Origin: Adiantum capillus-veneris
Taxonomy: Eukaryota; Streptophyta; Polypodiopsida; Polypodiales; Pteridaceae
Length of the DNA: 64,000 nt
Direction of reading: 5' to 3'
Assembly: GCA_014529385.2 (NCBI GenBank)
Contig: CM043950.1
Location: forward strand, 70,426,935-70,490,934
Position numbers and translations under genes: made by a program. Below the pieces are notes generated by a model. That model saw only the letters and a program-made list of their open reading frames with translations, was not told the origin of the DNA and made no database searches. Positions 47,313-56,857 of the stretch are shown here, piece by piece; the first letter of the stretch is position 1, and every line of letters starts with the position of its first letter.

Positions 47313-47456
47313 ATGCAATTAGGAGCGGATAGAGTAACAATAGTAGTTGATTGCAGATTCCTGAGAGATCACGCATAACTATTTTTGCTCCCAAGTTATC
47401 ATGTTCTAGCGGTTGTCTGCTTCTGTTGGCTTTCATAGGGGGACTCACCAGACATA

Positions 47457-47714
47457 TCAGGCATAACGGCCCCCACCATAAGCCTCTTGTAGAGCATGGC
47501 ATCGATCATTGGGGTGGATGCGCTGCAGATTCTGGCAGCATCGTTGGCTAGGTCTCCGGCCTCGTTCTTGCTGGCCTCCGTGCTGCTCCATAAAATCCTC
47601 GCATGCTTGGAGATGCATGCACCAGTCACTTTCCCGGCTAGCAGCGACAGTGCTTGCTGCGATGTGAACTAGCAGCATGAGAAACAAGGCCATTGTTGTC
47701 ATTTTGCAGGACAT
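47457..47714 (-). CDS. secreted Cys-rich 2S-albumin/prolamin-superfamily-like protein, probably truncated
   Basis: 85 codons from ATG 47714 (a second Met at codon 5 or 8 is also possible). Residues 8-25 form a signal peptide (MALFLMLLVHIAASTVAAS). The mature part has LQACEDFMEQ, a CC pair at 59-60 in QRCCQNLQRI, then PNDRCHALQEA, matching the CC...CxC core of 2S albumins. The first Cys of the CxC pair is Asp, and the two C-terminal Cys are missing. The stop follows GGGRYA, but another frame continues below it to VMRDLSGICNQ, like the lost tail, so a frameshift near 47465-47480 is likely. Such proteins are seed/spore storage or defence proteins. A TATA box lies 105 bp upstream. Either a recent pseudogene or a short variant. 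Confidence 0.55.
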   Translation of the reverse strand: MSCKMTTMALFLMLLVHIAASTVAASRESDWCMHLQACEDFMEQHGGQQERGRRPSQRCCQNLQRIHPNDRCHALQEAYGGGRYA

Positions 47715-47817
47715 ATTGCTCGCTTTTAGTTGGCAGCAAGCACCCCGTATGTATGTATGCGTAGAGATCAGTAACTAGGTAAGTGCAGGCTAGGAAAATG
47801 GTGGTATGAGGGCGCTG

Positions 47818-47825
47818 TATTTATA
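47818..47825 (-). promoter_or_regulatory. TATA box of the 2S-albumin-like gene
   Basis: CTATAAATACAG on the minus strand, about 105 bp upstream of the ATG at 47714, is a good plant TATA box. It supports transcription of this small gene toward lower coordinates. Confidence 0.55.
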
Positions 47826-47826
47826 G

Positions 47827-48205
47827 ATGCGTATAAATTTCATACATGTAGTGTAGCGTGGGTTGTTTCCATATAATTGGCTGATGATAATGGGCCTAGC
47901 CCCGCCCCACTCCACTTTGTCTCTACCCTGTGAAATTGAAACCAGTCCGCGCCGGCGTGGACTGGTTCCAGCAAGTTCAGCTTGTTATACAAAGCCCAAT
48001 ACATAATGCGTATAAATTTCATACATGCAGTGTAGCGTGGGTTGTTTCCATATAATTGGCTAATGATAATGGGCCTAGCCCCGCCCCCCTCCACTTTGTC
48101 TCTACCCTGTGAAACGTGTTGAAACCAATCCGCGTAAGCCAGTCCGCGCTTACGCGGACTGGTTCCAGCAAGTTCAGCTTGTTATACAAAGTCCAATACA
48201 TACTA
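47827..48205. repeat. tandem duplication with embedded palindromes
   Basis: A block starting ATGCGTATAAATTTCATACA at 47827 recurs at 48006 (period 179), with the second copy about 20 bp longer. Each copy ends in a palindromic core: CCAGTCCGCG...CGTGGACTGG in copy 1, and the perfect 10-bp arms CCAGTCCGCG and CGCGGACTGG around CTTA in copy 2. The extra bases in copy 2 add a second overlapping palindrome (CCGCGTAAG and CTTACGCGG). A related GGACTGGTTCTAGCA lies near 48661. Open frames in the block are not convincing genes. Confidence 0.85.
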
Positions 48206-48308
48206 GGTTGTTTACTACTCACTCCTTATTTAATTATCTAGAATCTCAGGAGATCCCCTCGTGACCTTCCCTAATATTGAGCCCAACGATGACTAAAACT
48301 AGCTCTAC

Positions 48309-48385
48309 ACAAGCGGGACACAAACTCAAAACTTCACAGCCAACTAGAACCATATCTCTATGCTAACCATTCTAGCACCACGAGA
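48309..48385 (-). repeat. tRNA-like (SINE) promoter module
   Basis: Minus-strand GGTGCTAGAATGGTTAGCAT (48359-48378) is A-box-like. AAGTTTTGAGTTTGTGTCC about 25-40 bp downstream (48314-48332) is B-box-like. Likely a SINE head. Confidence 0.3.
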
Positions 48386-48815
48386 CTGCTACATGCAACC
48401 AAACATCTTCAACATATAAATAAAACACCCCCGCCTCATGCTTGCGTGCTCGCATTGCTCAGTGGTACTCCCGACCTCTCATGCAATACTGTCACCCTAG
48501 TATTTTCCTTTTTAGTCACGAATGTGTATTTTTCCAAATTCACATTAAAAGAAACAAAGAAGTTTTTTGTTTTTTTAATTTTAAAATTGGTTTCACGACG
48601 CTATACATAATCATCGCATATGTCCTTGATGACACTAGTCCAAACCATTTCACGTCGGTCCGGACTGGTTCTAGCACGGGGCGACACAACCGCCACTGTC
48701 GATAAATCCATGCAATATTGTGGAAGATTTTTTTTAAAAAAAAATGGCTCCTTGGTAAACTGGATCACTTTTGTATTAAAATAAAGTAGGATGTTTTTGT
48801 TTTCATAACGTGTAG

Positions 48816-49043
48816 ATAGTGGACAAAGTGACAGTACTCGGATATGTGGATAGGAGAAAAGTTTTGAAAGCTATGAGGAAGACAGAAAAAAGGGTAGAGT
48901 TCTGGCAAGAATCATTTAATAGGTTCCACAATCATTTATCATATAATGCAAATGATGGGACTACTTATAGCTCGACAAGCTACCATAGCAACAATTACAA
49001 CTACAACAAACCTTCCTCATACTTGGGCAACCATATCCTCTAG
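48816..49043 (+). pseudogene. orphan exon of a heavy-metal-associated (HIPP-like) protein
   Basis: The acceptor-like TGTAG at 48811-48815, preceded by a T-rich stretch, opens a frame VDKVTVLGYVDRRKVLKAMR then KTEKRVEFW. That is the second half of an HMA metal-binding domain as found in plant HIPPs, followed by a His/Asn/Tyr-rich tail (SYHSNNYNYNKPSSYLG). The N-terminal exon with the Cys-x-x-Cys metal site is not visible upstream, and no CaaX isoprenylation box is found: the frame stops at HIL. A continuation in another frame (NHYNHNYLNDEAMPHYSYG) suggests a frameshift. Probably a pseudogene or retained fragment. Confidence 0.65.
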
Positions 49044-49861
49044 CATCATCCATTCAAACGCTCCTGCAACTATGTGAAGCCTGGCTCCAACCATTATAAT
49101 CATAATTACCTAAATGATGAAGCCATGCCCCACTACAGTTATGGTATTGCATCAATAGAAGCCCTATTGATTACAATTATAATTACCTCAATGAAAAAAA
49201 CACATACACATACACATACACATAAACACTTTGCCACAAATCTGTTTCGCGACAACTGTCCGACTTCTCCAAATGTGATCCACTTTAATACATTGATTGA
49301 TTATTGATAAATTCATATAAATGCATTCACATTATTTGCCAATTGAAAATGTATGTCTCATACACATAAAATTCGAATTATGTAACAATGCGGGCATTTA
49401 ATTATGTAGTCTATTGTGGTTTCTTGAGGAAGGGCTTCCTTGACTCATGATCCTCTTTACAATGGTCAAGACAATTTAGTGTCTATTTCCAAAACTTTGA
49501 TGGTTTTGATAATCATGTTGATGAAAGTGAGAGTACAAACATTGAGTTGGGTGCAATGGTTGAAATTCTGGAGACAACCAATCAAGAAGCTACTTTGGAG
49601 CTTCTTCTTGATCATATAGTTCCTGAGGTGGCTCCATGTGTGGATGAGGGGGATGATAGCCACTTACATGTGGATAAAGGTGAGGACATCCTAAAGACAA
49701 CAAGGTGAGTGTCCGGTTGTGCCTTTATGTAGACTTATTCCATATGACCACGAGCACTGCAATAAATCACTTGTCTGTAATTCACAAATAACTTTCTTGA
49801 GGGACTCGCTCGTTTTTTTCTTCGCTCTAAAAAACTCGCTTGCCATCTTGTAAAACTCTAA

Positions 49862-50096
49862 AGCTATCGAGGAAGGTGATTGGGTGTTGGTGTATGACAG
49901 TAGTCTTGACAACCAACATTCAATAATAAAAAAGCATTCAAAGAGATGGTTTGGTGCTCATGTGGTCAAGCATGTACATGGGACTGCGACTTACACCTTG
50001 CATGAGTTGGATGGGATAGAAATGAAGATTCTAATTGCAGTGAAAATAATCAAGTTGTTCAAAAGAAGAGGTGATACAGATCCCTTTGATTCATAG
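49862..50096 (+). pseudogene. gypsy integrase C-terminal fragment
   Basis: EEGDWVLVYDSSLDNQHS, KRWFGAHVVKHVHGTATYTL, HELDGIEMK and IKLFKRRGD are the C-terminal DNA-binding part of a gypsy integrase (GDWVLVYDS and WFG...Y.L are landmarks). The core is not visible upstream, though 49470-49690 is open and acidic. It ends TAG at 50094. Fragment of another element. Confidence 0.65.
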
Positions 50097-50270
50097 AAAA
50101 GTAAAAAAAAAACCTCTCATGAAAACTTTATGGGTGACGATGAAGAAAGAGAGGACAATGGGTTAGATTTTGTTGGAAGCACTGATAAAATCGAGATGTA
50201 TGTTGACTGAAATGAAGACTGAACCTGCAAGTGGTACATATCAGAGGATGTGCAAGTTTAGAGGGGTCAA

Positions 50271-51855
50271 TGTTGTAATGGAATTGGCCTATTGACTTGA
50301 GAGTAGCGGAAATTAGAGAGAGTACTTTTGAGAAATTACTATGTGAGCATAGCGGGTGAACATAATTGAAGTTAGCAACATAAAGATAGCATTTAGTTAA
50401 CTTGGCATGAACAATACTTTTGCAAGAGAGAGAATTTAGAGAATATGACAACAATTGAGGACCGGATTTATGTGGAGCCGGTCCCCCCTCCAATAGGCAT
50501 TTGTATTATGATTTCTCCCATCAAGAGAGACTTGTTACAATACAATCTTTGTGTTCCTTATGACCTAGGTGATGCAATGAAGATGGAAAGCTTCATGCAT
50601 CACAAGCATAACATAAACTTCGTGGAAAGCATTAACTATCCCAAACCTCAGTCCCAAGACCTCAAACACCTTCAAAGGCGGAGAGAGCTAGTAGGGAATG
50701 AGGGTAGGGAAGAGGAAGAAGAAACATTTTATAGGAGAAAGAATTAGTTCCTCAGTTATCTCATCACTCTTCTTGCTAGCATACATAATAGCATAGTAAT
50801 GAAGATGGAGAAGATGGCAAGCTTAAGCATTGAAGCATGGCTCTTGGTTGGATTTGCATTCCATAGCCAAGAGTGTTGGTGTAGGCTCTCAACCTCTACT
50901 TGCTTGGAGAAGGAGAGAAAGCTCTTGCACTTTGCACAATACACAATGAGAGTGTGTGTGAGTGTGTCTGGGAGAGTATACCCCCTAAGCAGGCCCCCTA
51001 CTTGCTTTGGTCGAACCCCCCCTTGTAGCTCATGCTTGAAGCTCATTGGACCCCTCCAAGCCTAGCGAATCACAAGCAAGAGTCATACCAAGCAACAAGA
51101 GTAGCCTTGGGACAAGTGTCCCTCTTTCCCCTTTGAGAGAGGGCTTGATAAATGCTAAAACAATTAATTAATTGTGCTAAATTATCATTGGACCCCTTGG
51201 AAGGCCAACCAATAGGCTTTAGGCACACCATGAGGGTAACCTAACTAGGGGCTTGACATGTGTCCTACTTGCCTCTTGGGCAAGGGGTGCCCTTTGGGAT
51301 AGAAAGTGGTCAAGCAACCACTCCCCCCTTCTTGCATGGCTCGCCCCCTCCTTGTAGGGATTCACACTTTTGTGCCACCTCGAGCCCCTCAACGTTGGGC
51401 CTAGTTCTCACCACAAGCTTGGCCCTTAAACCCCTCAAGCTTGGGTTGGGTTCTCACCTCAAGCACAACCCTAGCATCTCAAGCATGACAAGCACCTCAA
51501 GCATCTCAATCATCAAGCACCTCAAGAATCTCAGTCATTAGGCATGTCAAGCACCTTAAGCTTGGGCCGGGTTCCCACCTCAAGCACAACCCTAGCTTAC
51601 CTAAGGCCAAGGGACTTTTAACACTAACTATTGGAGGTCTTCAATGAAGCTAACCCTATGGTCTTTATGCTCCATTGGTTAGCCTTGCTCTTGGATAGAC
51701 CATCTCTCATTTGGGCCCCATTACCATTGGCCCTGTGTTGAGATAGATCTATAAGCACATGTCTATATCCTAACCCTTGTTCCTCTTTATTCTCCCACAT
51801 TAAATGATCAGTTTAATATGAGAAAATCATTTGGGTTGGTTAAATATTAAATAAA
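50271..51855 (-). repeat. E1-family LTR in inverted orientation (solo or truncated)
   Basis: On the minus strand, from about 51850 down, it matches E1 LTRs: TTTAACCAACCCAAATGATT at the start region, the repeated AAGCTTGAGGTG-type stretch in the middle (inverted as CACCTCAAGC), and the end GGCCAATTCCATTACA at 50274. Neither gag nor a primer site follows. The first bases of the LTR are diverged and no 5-bp duplication is clear, so it is either a decayed solo LTR or one end of a deleted element. Confidence 0.8.
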
Positions 51856-51932
51856 CCTTTAGTAGAGCCACTCGCTCCGAACATGGAGCTCACGATGTAA
51901 ATGAGAGGAGTGGGGAAGTAAATTCACCATTC

Positions 51933-52283
51933 ATGACCAACGTAGACCCTATGCCCTTAGAGAGTGTGCACGTGAATACTCCATTCACTGCCCCCCCTGA
52001 CTCTTTAGAGCTATTCCCCTCCGAAGTTATAATACCTAATGGTAGAAGCCTTGCCGAAGTACAAGAAGTTGAGTGGTATATCATCGCGGCTAGGGAAAAG
52101 GAAATTGAGAGCTTACGCAAGGTGGAGCAACAAAGAGAGTTAAAAGAGAAAGCTCCAATGTCAATATCCTTGCTAGGAGAGCAATTGAGTGCTCCTGAAT
52201 TAGCGACCACTAAGGGTCAACCCATAGAGAGCTACATTGCATCTAGTTTAAAAGACACCCCTAGCATCTCAATATGTTCTTAA
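51933..52283 (+). pseudogene. E6 gag, N-terminal segment
   Basis: The open frame has PSEVIIPNGRSLAEVQEVEW and a Glu/Lys-rich helix (AAREKEIESLRKVEQQRELK), predicted coiled coil. It overlaps the next frame at 52274 by 10 bp, so a frameshift separates it from the main gag frame. Confidence 0.5.
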
Positions 52284-53455
52284 ATGAGAACTGGGAGTAC
52301 AAACTACAAACGGAAACTCTAACCGACCTATACACAGGTCAAACCTATCAAGTGGGTTGGTTAGATGTCCTACAATCCACAACAGGTGCTACTAGTGTGG
52401 AGGATCAACAACAAAGAGTTTGTGAGGTCATCCATAGGGTTATTGAGCTAGAGAGACAGAACAAAGGGATCCACATGCCTTCAACGGGTCTCATGAGATT
52501 CTTTGATACAGGGAAGGCTAAACAACCAACCTTATTGCAAATGAAGACTCCCTCGGTAAGTCCGATGGATCCTCCATATGTTGTTTCGCCAGGGGTCTCA
52601 GTGCAATCTGAGCCCACAAGTGATAGCTTTACCTTTCCAAATCTAGCTCATCTTTCCCTTGATGACACCATGGCTACCATGCCTACCCCAATGATGGGCA
52701 TGCCAAGAAACACGCAATGGACCTCATTTGTTAGTAAAACACCACTACATGGTAGCTCAATACCTGCAATAGTACCTACAAGTGTGTACCAATCGTATAC
52801 ACCTATGGGTCCTTGTACTCATGTAGTTCCTACCCCTCCCATTGTTTCAACAACCTATGCTCCACAACCACAACACCCAAGCTCTTATTTCCATGGGACC
52901 ATACCGGCTAGCATTAGCATGTCACATCCGACGCCTGCTATGCCTAGGGCCACACATATGAACTTTGGGCCGCCACATGGCACAGCACCGTACCAAACGT
53001 GGAACCCAAGGGCTTCCCATGCGCCAAGCCCAATGCCAATAGCTACTCCACATGTAGTCTCTGGAGCGCCTTCACCCACGGTGCCTGCTCACTTAGGTGA
53101 CCTGGCAACATTTGATCAAGCTATCGGTCGATCTATTGCTGAGAATATGCGTAACACGCCTTATAGAGAGCATAGAAGTAAGACAGTACAAATAGCCAAG
53201 CTCACACAAAAATTTAGTGGAGACGGGGATGTGAGAAAGCATATCGAAGTGTTTGAACAAATATGCGATTCTCTAGGAGAACACAATGACCTACATAAGA
53301 GTCATTCTTTAAGCCTAACCTTAAGTGGAAAGGCTGGGGATTGGTATAGAACCCTAAGGGTGGAAGAAAAAACGATTTACCCTACTCTTAGGAGACTGTT
53401 TTTGAAGGAATACATACGAGAGGGAGGTATGGTCATCAAGCTAAGGATTGCATAG
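52274..53455 (+). CDS. E6 gag, central and capsid part
   Basis: 393 codons open. Residues 110-270 are Pro/Met/Thr-rich (MPTPMMGMPRNTQ, PTPAMPRATHM). Residues 310-390 are the retrotransposon gag domain (AKLTQKFSGDGDVRKHIEVF, SLSLTLSGKAGDWYRTL, TLRRLFLKEYI). The end after YIREGG is out of frame with the following YGHQAKDC, so a deletion has removed the rest of the capsid and the first half of a zinc knuckle. Confidence 0.7.
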   Translation: MFLNENWEYKLQTETLTDLYTGQTYQVGWLDVLQSTTGATSVEDQQQRVCEVIHRVIELERQNKGIHMPSTGLMRFFDTGKAKQPTLLQMKTPSVSPMDPPYVVSPGVSVQSEPTSDSFTFPNLAHLSLDDTMATMPTPMMGMPRNTQWTSFVSKTPLHGSSIPAIVPTSVYQSYTPMGPCTHVVPTPPIVSTTYAPQPQHPSSYFHGTIPASISMSHPTPAMPRATHMNFGPPHGTAPYQTWNPRASHAPSPMPIATPHVVSGAPSPTVPAHLGDLATFDQAIGRSIAENMRNTPYREHRSKTVQIAKLTQKFSGDGDVRKHIEVFEQICDSLGEHNDLHKSHSLSLTLSGKAGDWYRTLRVEEKTIYPTLRRLFLKEYIREGGMVIKLRIA

Positions 53456-53469
53456 TTTTTAAGCGTGCG

Positions 53470-54387
53470 ATGGCCAATAGACCAACCTTAGCATGGACAG
53501 ACACACCTCGAGTGCCTGCATTGATGCCGGCCCCACCTCTTGAACAAACATCACAACACATGGTCCTTAGGGCCCAAAATGTTTTTCAAACAACACCCAT
53601 GCCACCTCCAGTGCTAGGACCGCAATCACCACATCCAAGAATCACTTCTGTGAATCAAGTGGTTTGTGAGTCATCTATTGCTTGTTTGGAAGGCTGTGAG
53701 GAAGATATAGACCCTAATATTGCCTATGGGATGGATGCACTTGAAGAAAGTCCACAATATTACATGGAGGACTATTGGGGACAAGTCAAACGTGTCTATC
53801 AAGTAGGTTCTCGCGTTGCAAGAGGCCAAATTATCGATTACACTGCTAAGAGACCACCTCTTCAATGTTATGAGTGTGGAGGTCCACATCGTGTGGCTGA
53901 GTGTCCTATTAGGCTGCAAAAGAATGCTACACTAATCCAAACCAATAAAGCGAGCACGTCTACAATGATGATACTCATGTGTAATCGATGTGGCATAGAT
54001 CATTTGATTGCCCAATGTTCGAATAATCCAAATGCATCGAAGATCACGCCATTAGATTTGATTGAGGTTACCAAGGAGCCATCACAAAGTATACCCTTAC
54101 ACCCTGCACGTGAACATTTCAAATCCTACACCACAGAGGAAGGTAAGGTTGTGTATACAAAGGCTCAAAGAAAACCTATCGATGGAAGCAATGGAGTTTA
54201 TGATGGTCCAGTGATAGTTAAGGAAATAAAGCTAGCAGACCCAGGGGAAGAGTCCAAACCTGTTTTCATTGCCCAAGATTTGACAGAGACTGAGGAATGT
54301 GTACTTAAAGAACTTCTCAAGGAATTTAGGGATATATTTTCTTGGACATATCATGATATGAAAGGTGTTCCACCTTCCATGGTGTAG
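53470..54387 (+). CDS. E6 gag C-terminus with two zinc knuckles, and pol start
   Basis: 305 codons. It contains the segments CYECGGPHRVAEC and CNRCGIDHLIAQC, two CCHC knuckles, preceded by an acidic stretch (EGCEEDIDPNIAYGMDALEE). The end KELLKEFRDIFSWTYHDMKG is the beginning of gypsy RT. Protease should lie between the knuckles and RT but is missing here. A TAG at 54385 interrupts the RT. Confidence 0.7.
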   Translation: MANRPTLAWTDTPRVPALMPAPPLEQTSQHMVLRAQNVFQTTPMPPPVLGPQSPHPRITSVNQVVCESSIACLEGCEEDIDPNIAYGMDALEESPQYYMEDYWGQVKRVYQVGSRVARGQIIDYTAKRPPLQCYECGGPHRVAECPIRLQKNATLIQTNKASTSTMMILMCNRCGIDHLIAQCSNNPNASKITPLDLIEVTKEPSQSIPLHPAREHFKSYTTEEGKVVYTKAQRKPIDGSNGVYDGPVIVKEIKLADPGEESKPVFIAQDLTETEECVLKELLKEFRDIFSWTYHDMKGVPPSMV

Positions 54388-54389
54388 CA

Positions 54390-54770
54390 CACAATCCCCA
54401 TGAATAGCATGGCTAAACCAGTTTAACAACGACCCTACCCAATGAATCCTAAATATGCAAAGATCATTCAAGAAGAGATTGAAAAGCTTGTGAAATGCGG
54501 ATTCATATACCCTATTGAGCACTCAGAATGGGTGTCTCCAATAGTGATTGTGCCAAAAAAGAATGGGAAACTCAGAGTGTGCGTGGATCTCAAGAAGGTC
54601 AATGCCGCCACTAGGAGGAACCATTACCCCTTGTCATATTCATAACATGTGCTTGAAAGAGTTGCAGGAAAGGAAGCTTATAGCTTTTTAGATGGGTACT
54701 CTGGTTACAATCAAATCACAATTGCGCTAGGGACCAAGCTAAAATAGCCTTTATAACCGAATTTGGAGCT
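54390..54770 (+). pseudogene. E6 reverse transcriptase, N-terminal fragment
   Basis: It continues as RPYPMNPKYAKIIQEEIEKL, GFIYPIEHSEWVSPIVIVPK, KNGKLRVCVDLKKVNAATR and AYSFLDGYSGYNQITIA. Stops are at 54385 (TAG), 54424 (TAA) and 54643 (TAA). The catalytic Y/F-x-D-D box is missing because the sequence changes abruptly near 54770. Confidence 0.75.
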
Positions 54771-54949
54771 ACGTGCCATCCATAAAAAGAAGGCAGCCAA
54801 GGCACAAATAGAATTGAAGAAGATACAGCTCAAGCTGAGGCTAAGGAGCGACAACAATGCATAGGACACTAACAAGAGGCTAACCTTGGAGTTACACATG
54901 CATTCCACGTTGAAACCGTCGAGGATTGGTTGGACTCTGACACACCTCT

Positions 54950-55115
54950 ATGATACCCTATTGAGCTAAACATCACCTATGGAAAAGTGCTATATAACAC
55001 CTTATTGGACATGGATGCTAAGTATAATCTACTATCATATGGGGTGTGGTGTCAGTTGGGAAAGCCACCTCTATTTGAGAGTATTACCCAAGTCAAGGGT
55101 GTCAACAAGAAAAAA
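54950..55115 (+). pseudogene. protease-like segment after RT
   Basis: PIELNITYGKVLYNTLLDMD then AKYNLLSYGVWCQLGKPPL matches the flap and active-site region of an aspartic protease, with D-M-D where D-T-G or D-S-G is expected. Its place downstream of RT is against the usual order. It probably belongs to a different copy joined here by deletion. Confidence 0.45.
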
Positions 55116-55117
55116 CT

Positions 55118-55909
55118 ATGATTTTTGGAATCTGGCAAACTTTGATCAGTTATGACAATGGGTTTGTAGCTCAAGACTTTTTGGTGGCTATCATCCACGT
55201 GCGTCCTAGGTTTATATTGCCTGCTGGAACTATGGAGGGCAATATAAACCTAGGATGCATGTGGATGATAGCCACCAAATGCACTATTGGTTGGGGGACT
55301 GGGAGTGTCACAATGCAGAAACCAACTCTTAGTCCTACCACTCAAACCATAGTCCCTGAGATATTTCCTCTTAAGGAAATAAAACCCAAAACATTGCATG
55401 TCCAGGAAGTTGAACCATATGTCCCCATAGCCCAACTCTCTAGAGCTTCAACTGATGTAGTTGAAATAAAGCTTGAGACACACAAGACCCATCCCAATAT
55501 AACAAAGAAAACATACAAGTGGGTCCCTAAAGCTACTTTAGCGACCATAGCTAGTGCTAAAAGATAGGAGCCTGGTAAGAGACGTCCCACTCGCCCCAAG
55601 AAATGTAAAGAAACGTTGCGTTGGATTCCTAAAAAACTATTGGAAGCCCAAGGCTACTATGAAGGAAATGATCAAATATAGGTGCCAAAATGTAAATTGT
55701 GCTCTTACGTGTCACCTGGCCCATGTGAGCCCAATTTTGTGGCTCCAAAACGAATTGAAGATCACACAAAGGAAAAAATCACGAAATGCTACACACCCGC
55801 TCCAGAGCTAGTTTGGGTACCGAAGAAAGAACAATTTGTTTCACCGAGCTCAGGAACAGGGAAGTCAAATGAAGCTTCTTGCTCTTCATGTAGTTCCTAT
55901 ATGGAATAG
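55118..55909 (+). pseudogene. frames with repeated W-[VI]-P-K motif
   Basis: Three pieces: 55118-55567 contains KWVPKATL; the following frame has LRWIPKKLLEAQGYYEG and, after a TAG, VPKCKLCSYVSPGPCEPN; 55682-55909 ends LVWVPKKEQF and a Ser/Cys-rich tail. The repeated W-[VI]-P-K unit followed by a basic stretch looks like an RNA- or DNA-binding repeat of a retroelement protein, but I do not recognise the family. Stops between pieces show decay. Confidence 0.4.
55180..55279. repeat. 42-bp inverted repeat with 16-nt loop
   Basis: Arms at 55180-55221 and 55238-55279 are complementary at 40 of 42 positions (mismatches at the two G/A positions in GTGCGTCC versus GTGCATCC read on one strand). The loop is 55222-55237. 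Transcribed, it would form a long hairpin. Confidence 0.95.
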
Positions 55910-56399
55910 AAGCTTTGACACAACTCCACCTATATTGTACATATCCATACAAACAAGGAAGAGTTTGCACCTCCCCTTGTAAGTTCACCACCTACAACAA
56001 TGTTGTAAATAAAAATATGGGAGAGTACCTTACTACCCTTGCAACTAGATGAAACACATAGGGTGGTCGAAAACTATTGGTTAAAGCCTTCACCCATAAC
56101 AAATTGGAACAATTGGTTTCAAAAGGTGATGACATCATTTCAAAAGGTATGATCTACCCAAGGAAGGGGTGAGTATTTGCTCACATCCATCATTCACTTG
56201 CTTCCCTCTCAACCTTCCTCCATGACCTCTCAATCTCCAATCCTAGGGAATGTATATATAATTCCTTATACTCACATAAACAATATAAAAAAGTAAAAGA
56301 GCAAGAGCCACCAAACAATAATGTGGAAACTTACAGGTTCTATACATAACACAAAATCATAAAAACACATCATGCACAAGAACATGACCCTTGTAATAT
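55910..56399. other. noncoding stretch
   Basis: Nothing recognised; stops in all frames. Confidence 0.4.
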
Positions 56400-56813
56400 T
56401 TGCACTCTAACCATGATCTATCTGTGTGTACAGATATGGCTAGTATGCTAGAGTCATCCACTCCTGCCTTGGGTGAGAGGTACCCTCGTTACTTTTCACA
56501 AGTGTTTCACATGGTCTTTCCAGTGCTTGCCTGTGAATGGGATTTGGTAGGTACGCTAGCATGTGAGAGGAATTTCGAGGAGTTAGAATGGCTGCTACTT
56601 CTCTTGACCACGACTAATCCATACTTAGTAGAGAGTGTCTCTCCCATTGCACAAGCCTACCCTTTTGACCAAGATAACTATAGGCGTCTAGTAACCTTCT
56701 TAGTAAACATTGGTGCCTCTGATGATGAAGAAGATTTACATGATTACAGGATGACACATATGGTCTCACAGACGATGACTTTGTTTTTCTCGATGACGAG
56801 GATAGGGGTTTAG
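56400..56813 (+). CDS. unrecognised ORF, 137 codons, acidic end
   Basis: The frame holds YPRYFSQVFHMVFPVLACEW, CERNFEELEWLLLLL and YRRLVTFLVNIGASDDEEDL. The last part overlaps a second frame with DDTYGLTDDDFVFLDDEDRG to a TGA at about 56857, so a one-base shift near 56750 probably replaced an acidic tail. No known domain. It may belong to the same retroelement debris on either side. Not secreted and without membrane segments apart from a short Leu run. Confidence 0.35.
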   Translation: MHSNHDLSVCTDMASMLESSTPALGERYPRYFSQVFHMVFPVLACEWDLVGTLACERNFEELEWLLLLLTTTNPYLVESVSPIAQAYPFDQDNYRRLVTFLVNIGASDDEEDLHDYRMTHMVSQTMTLFFSMTRIGV

Positions 56814-56857
56814 CCTTAGGGTTCCCCCCCAATCTCTACAATATCCTATTCCCTTGA

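Larger units (their letters stand above)
51890..55910 (+). mobile_element. decayed Ty3/gypsy element E6 (gag, RT, displaced protease-like part)
   Basis: Gag at 51890-53455 and 53470-54390 and RT N-terminus at 54390-54770 follow the usual order. A protease-like segment (about 54960-55110) then appears after RT, and unusual W-[VI]-P-K-containing frames run to 55909. No LTRs are assigned. The left edge abuts the inverted LTR at about 51855. Frames are interrupted throughout. Confidence 0.75.

Noticed and set aside
47840-48222. Two minus-strand frames of 67-84 codons in the tandem repeat
   Set aside because: Both are copies of the same noncoding block, with start and stop differing by repeat length. 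No known domain; palindromic DNA explains the similarity.
50445-50747. 100-codon plus-strand frame, also seen at 23562-24038 and 44717-45217 on the minus strand
   Set aside because: The same frame recurs in all three E1-type LTRs, always antisense to the LTR. It is conserved by common descent of the LTR and not shown to be a gene.
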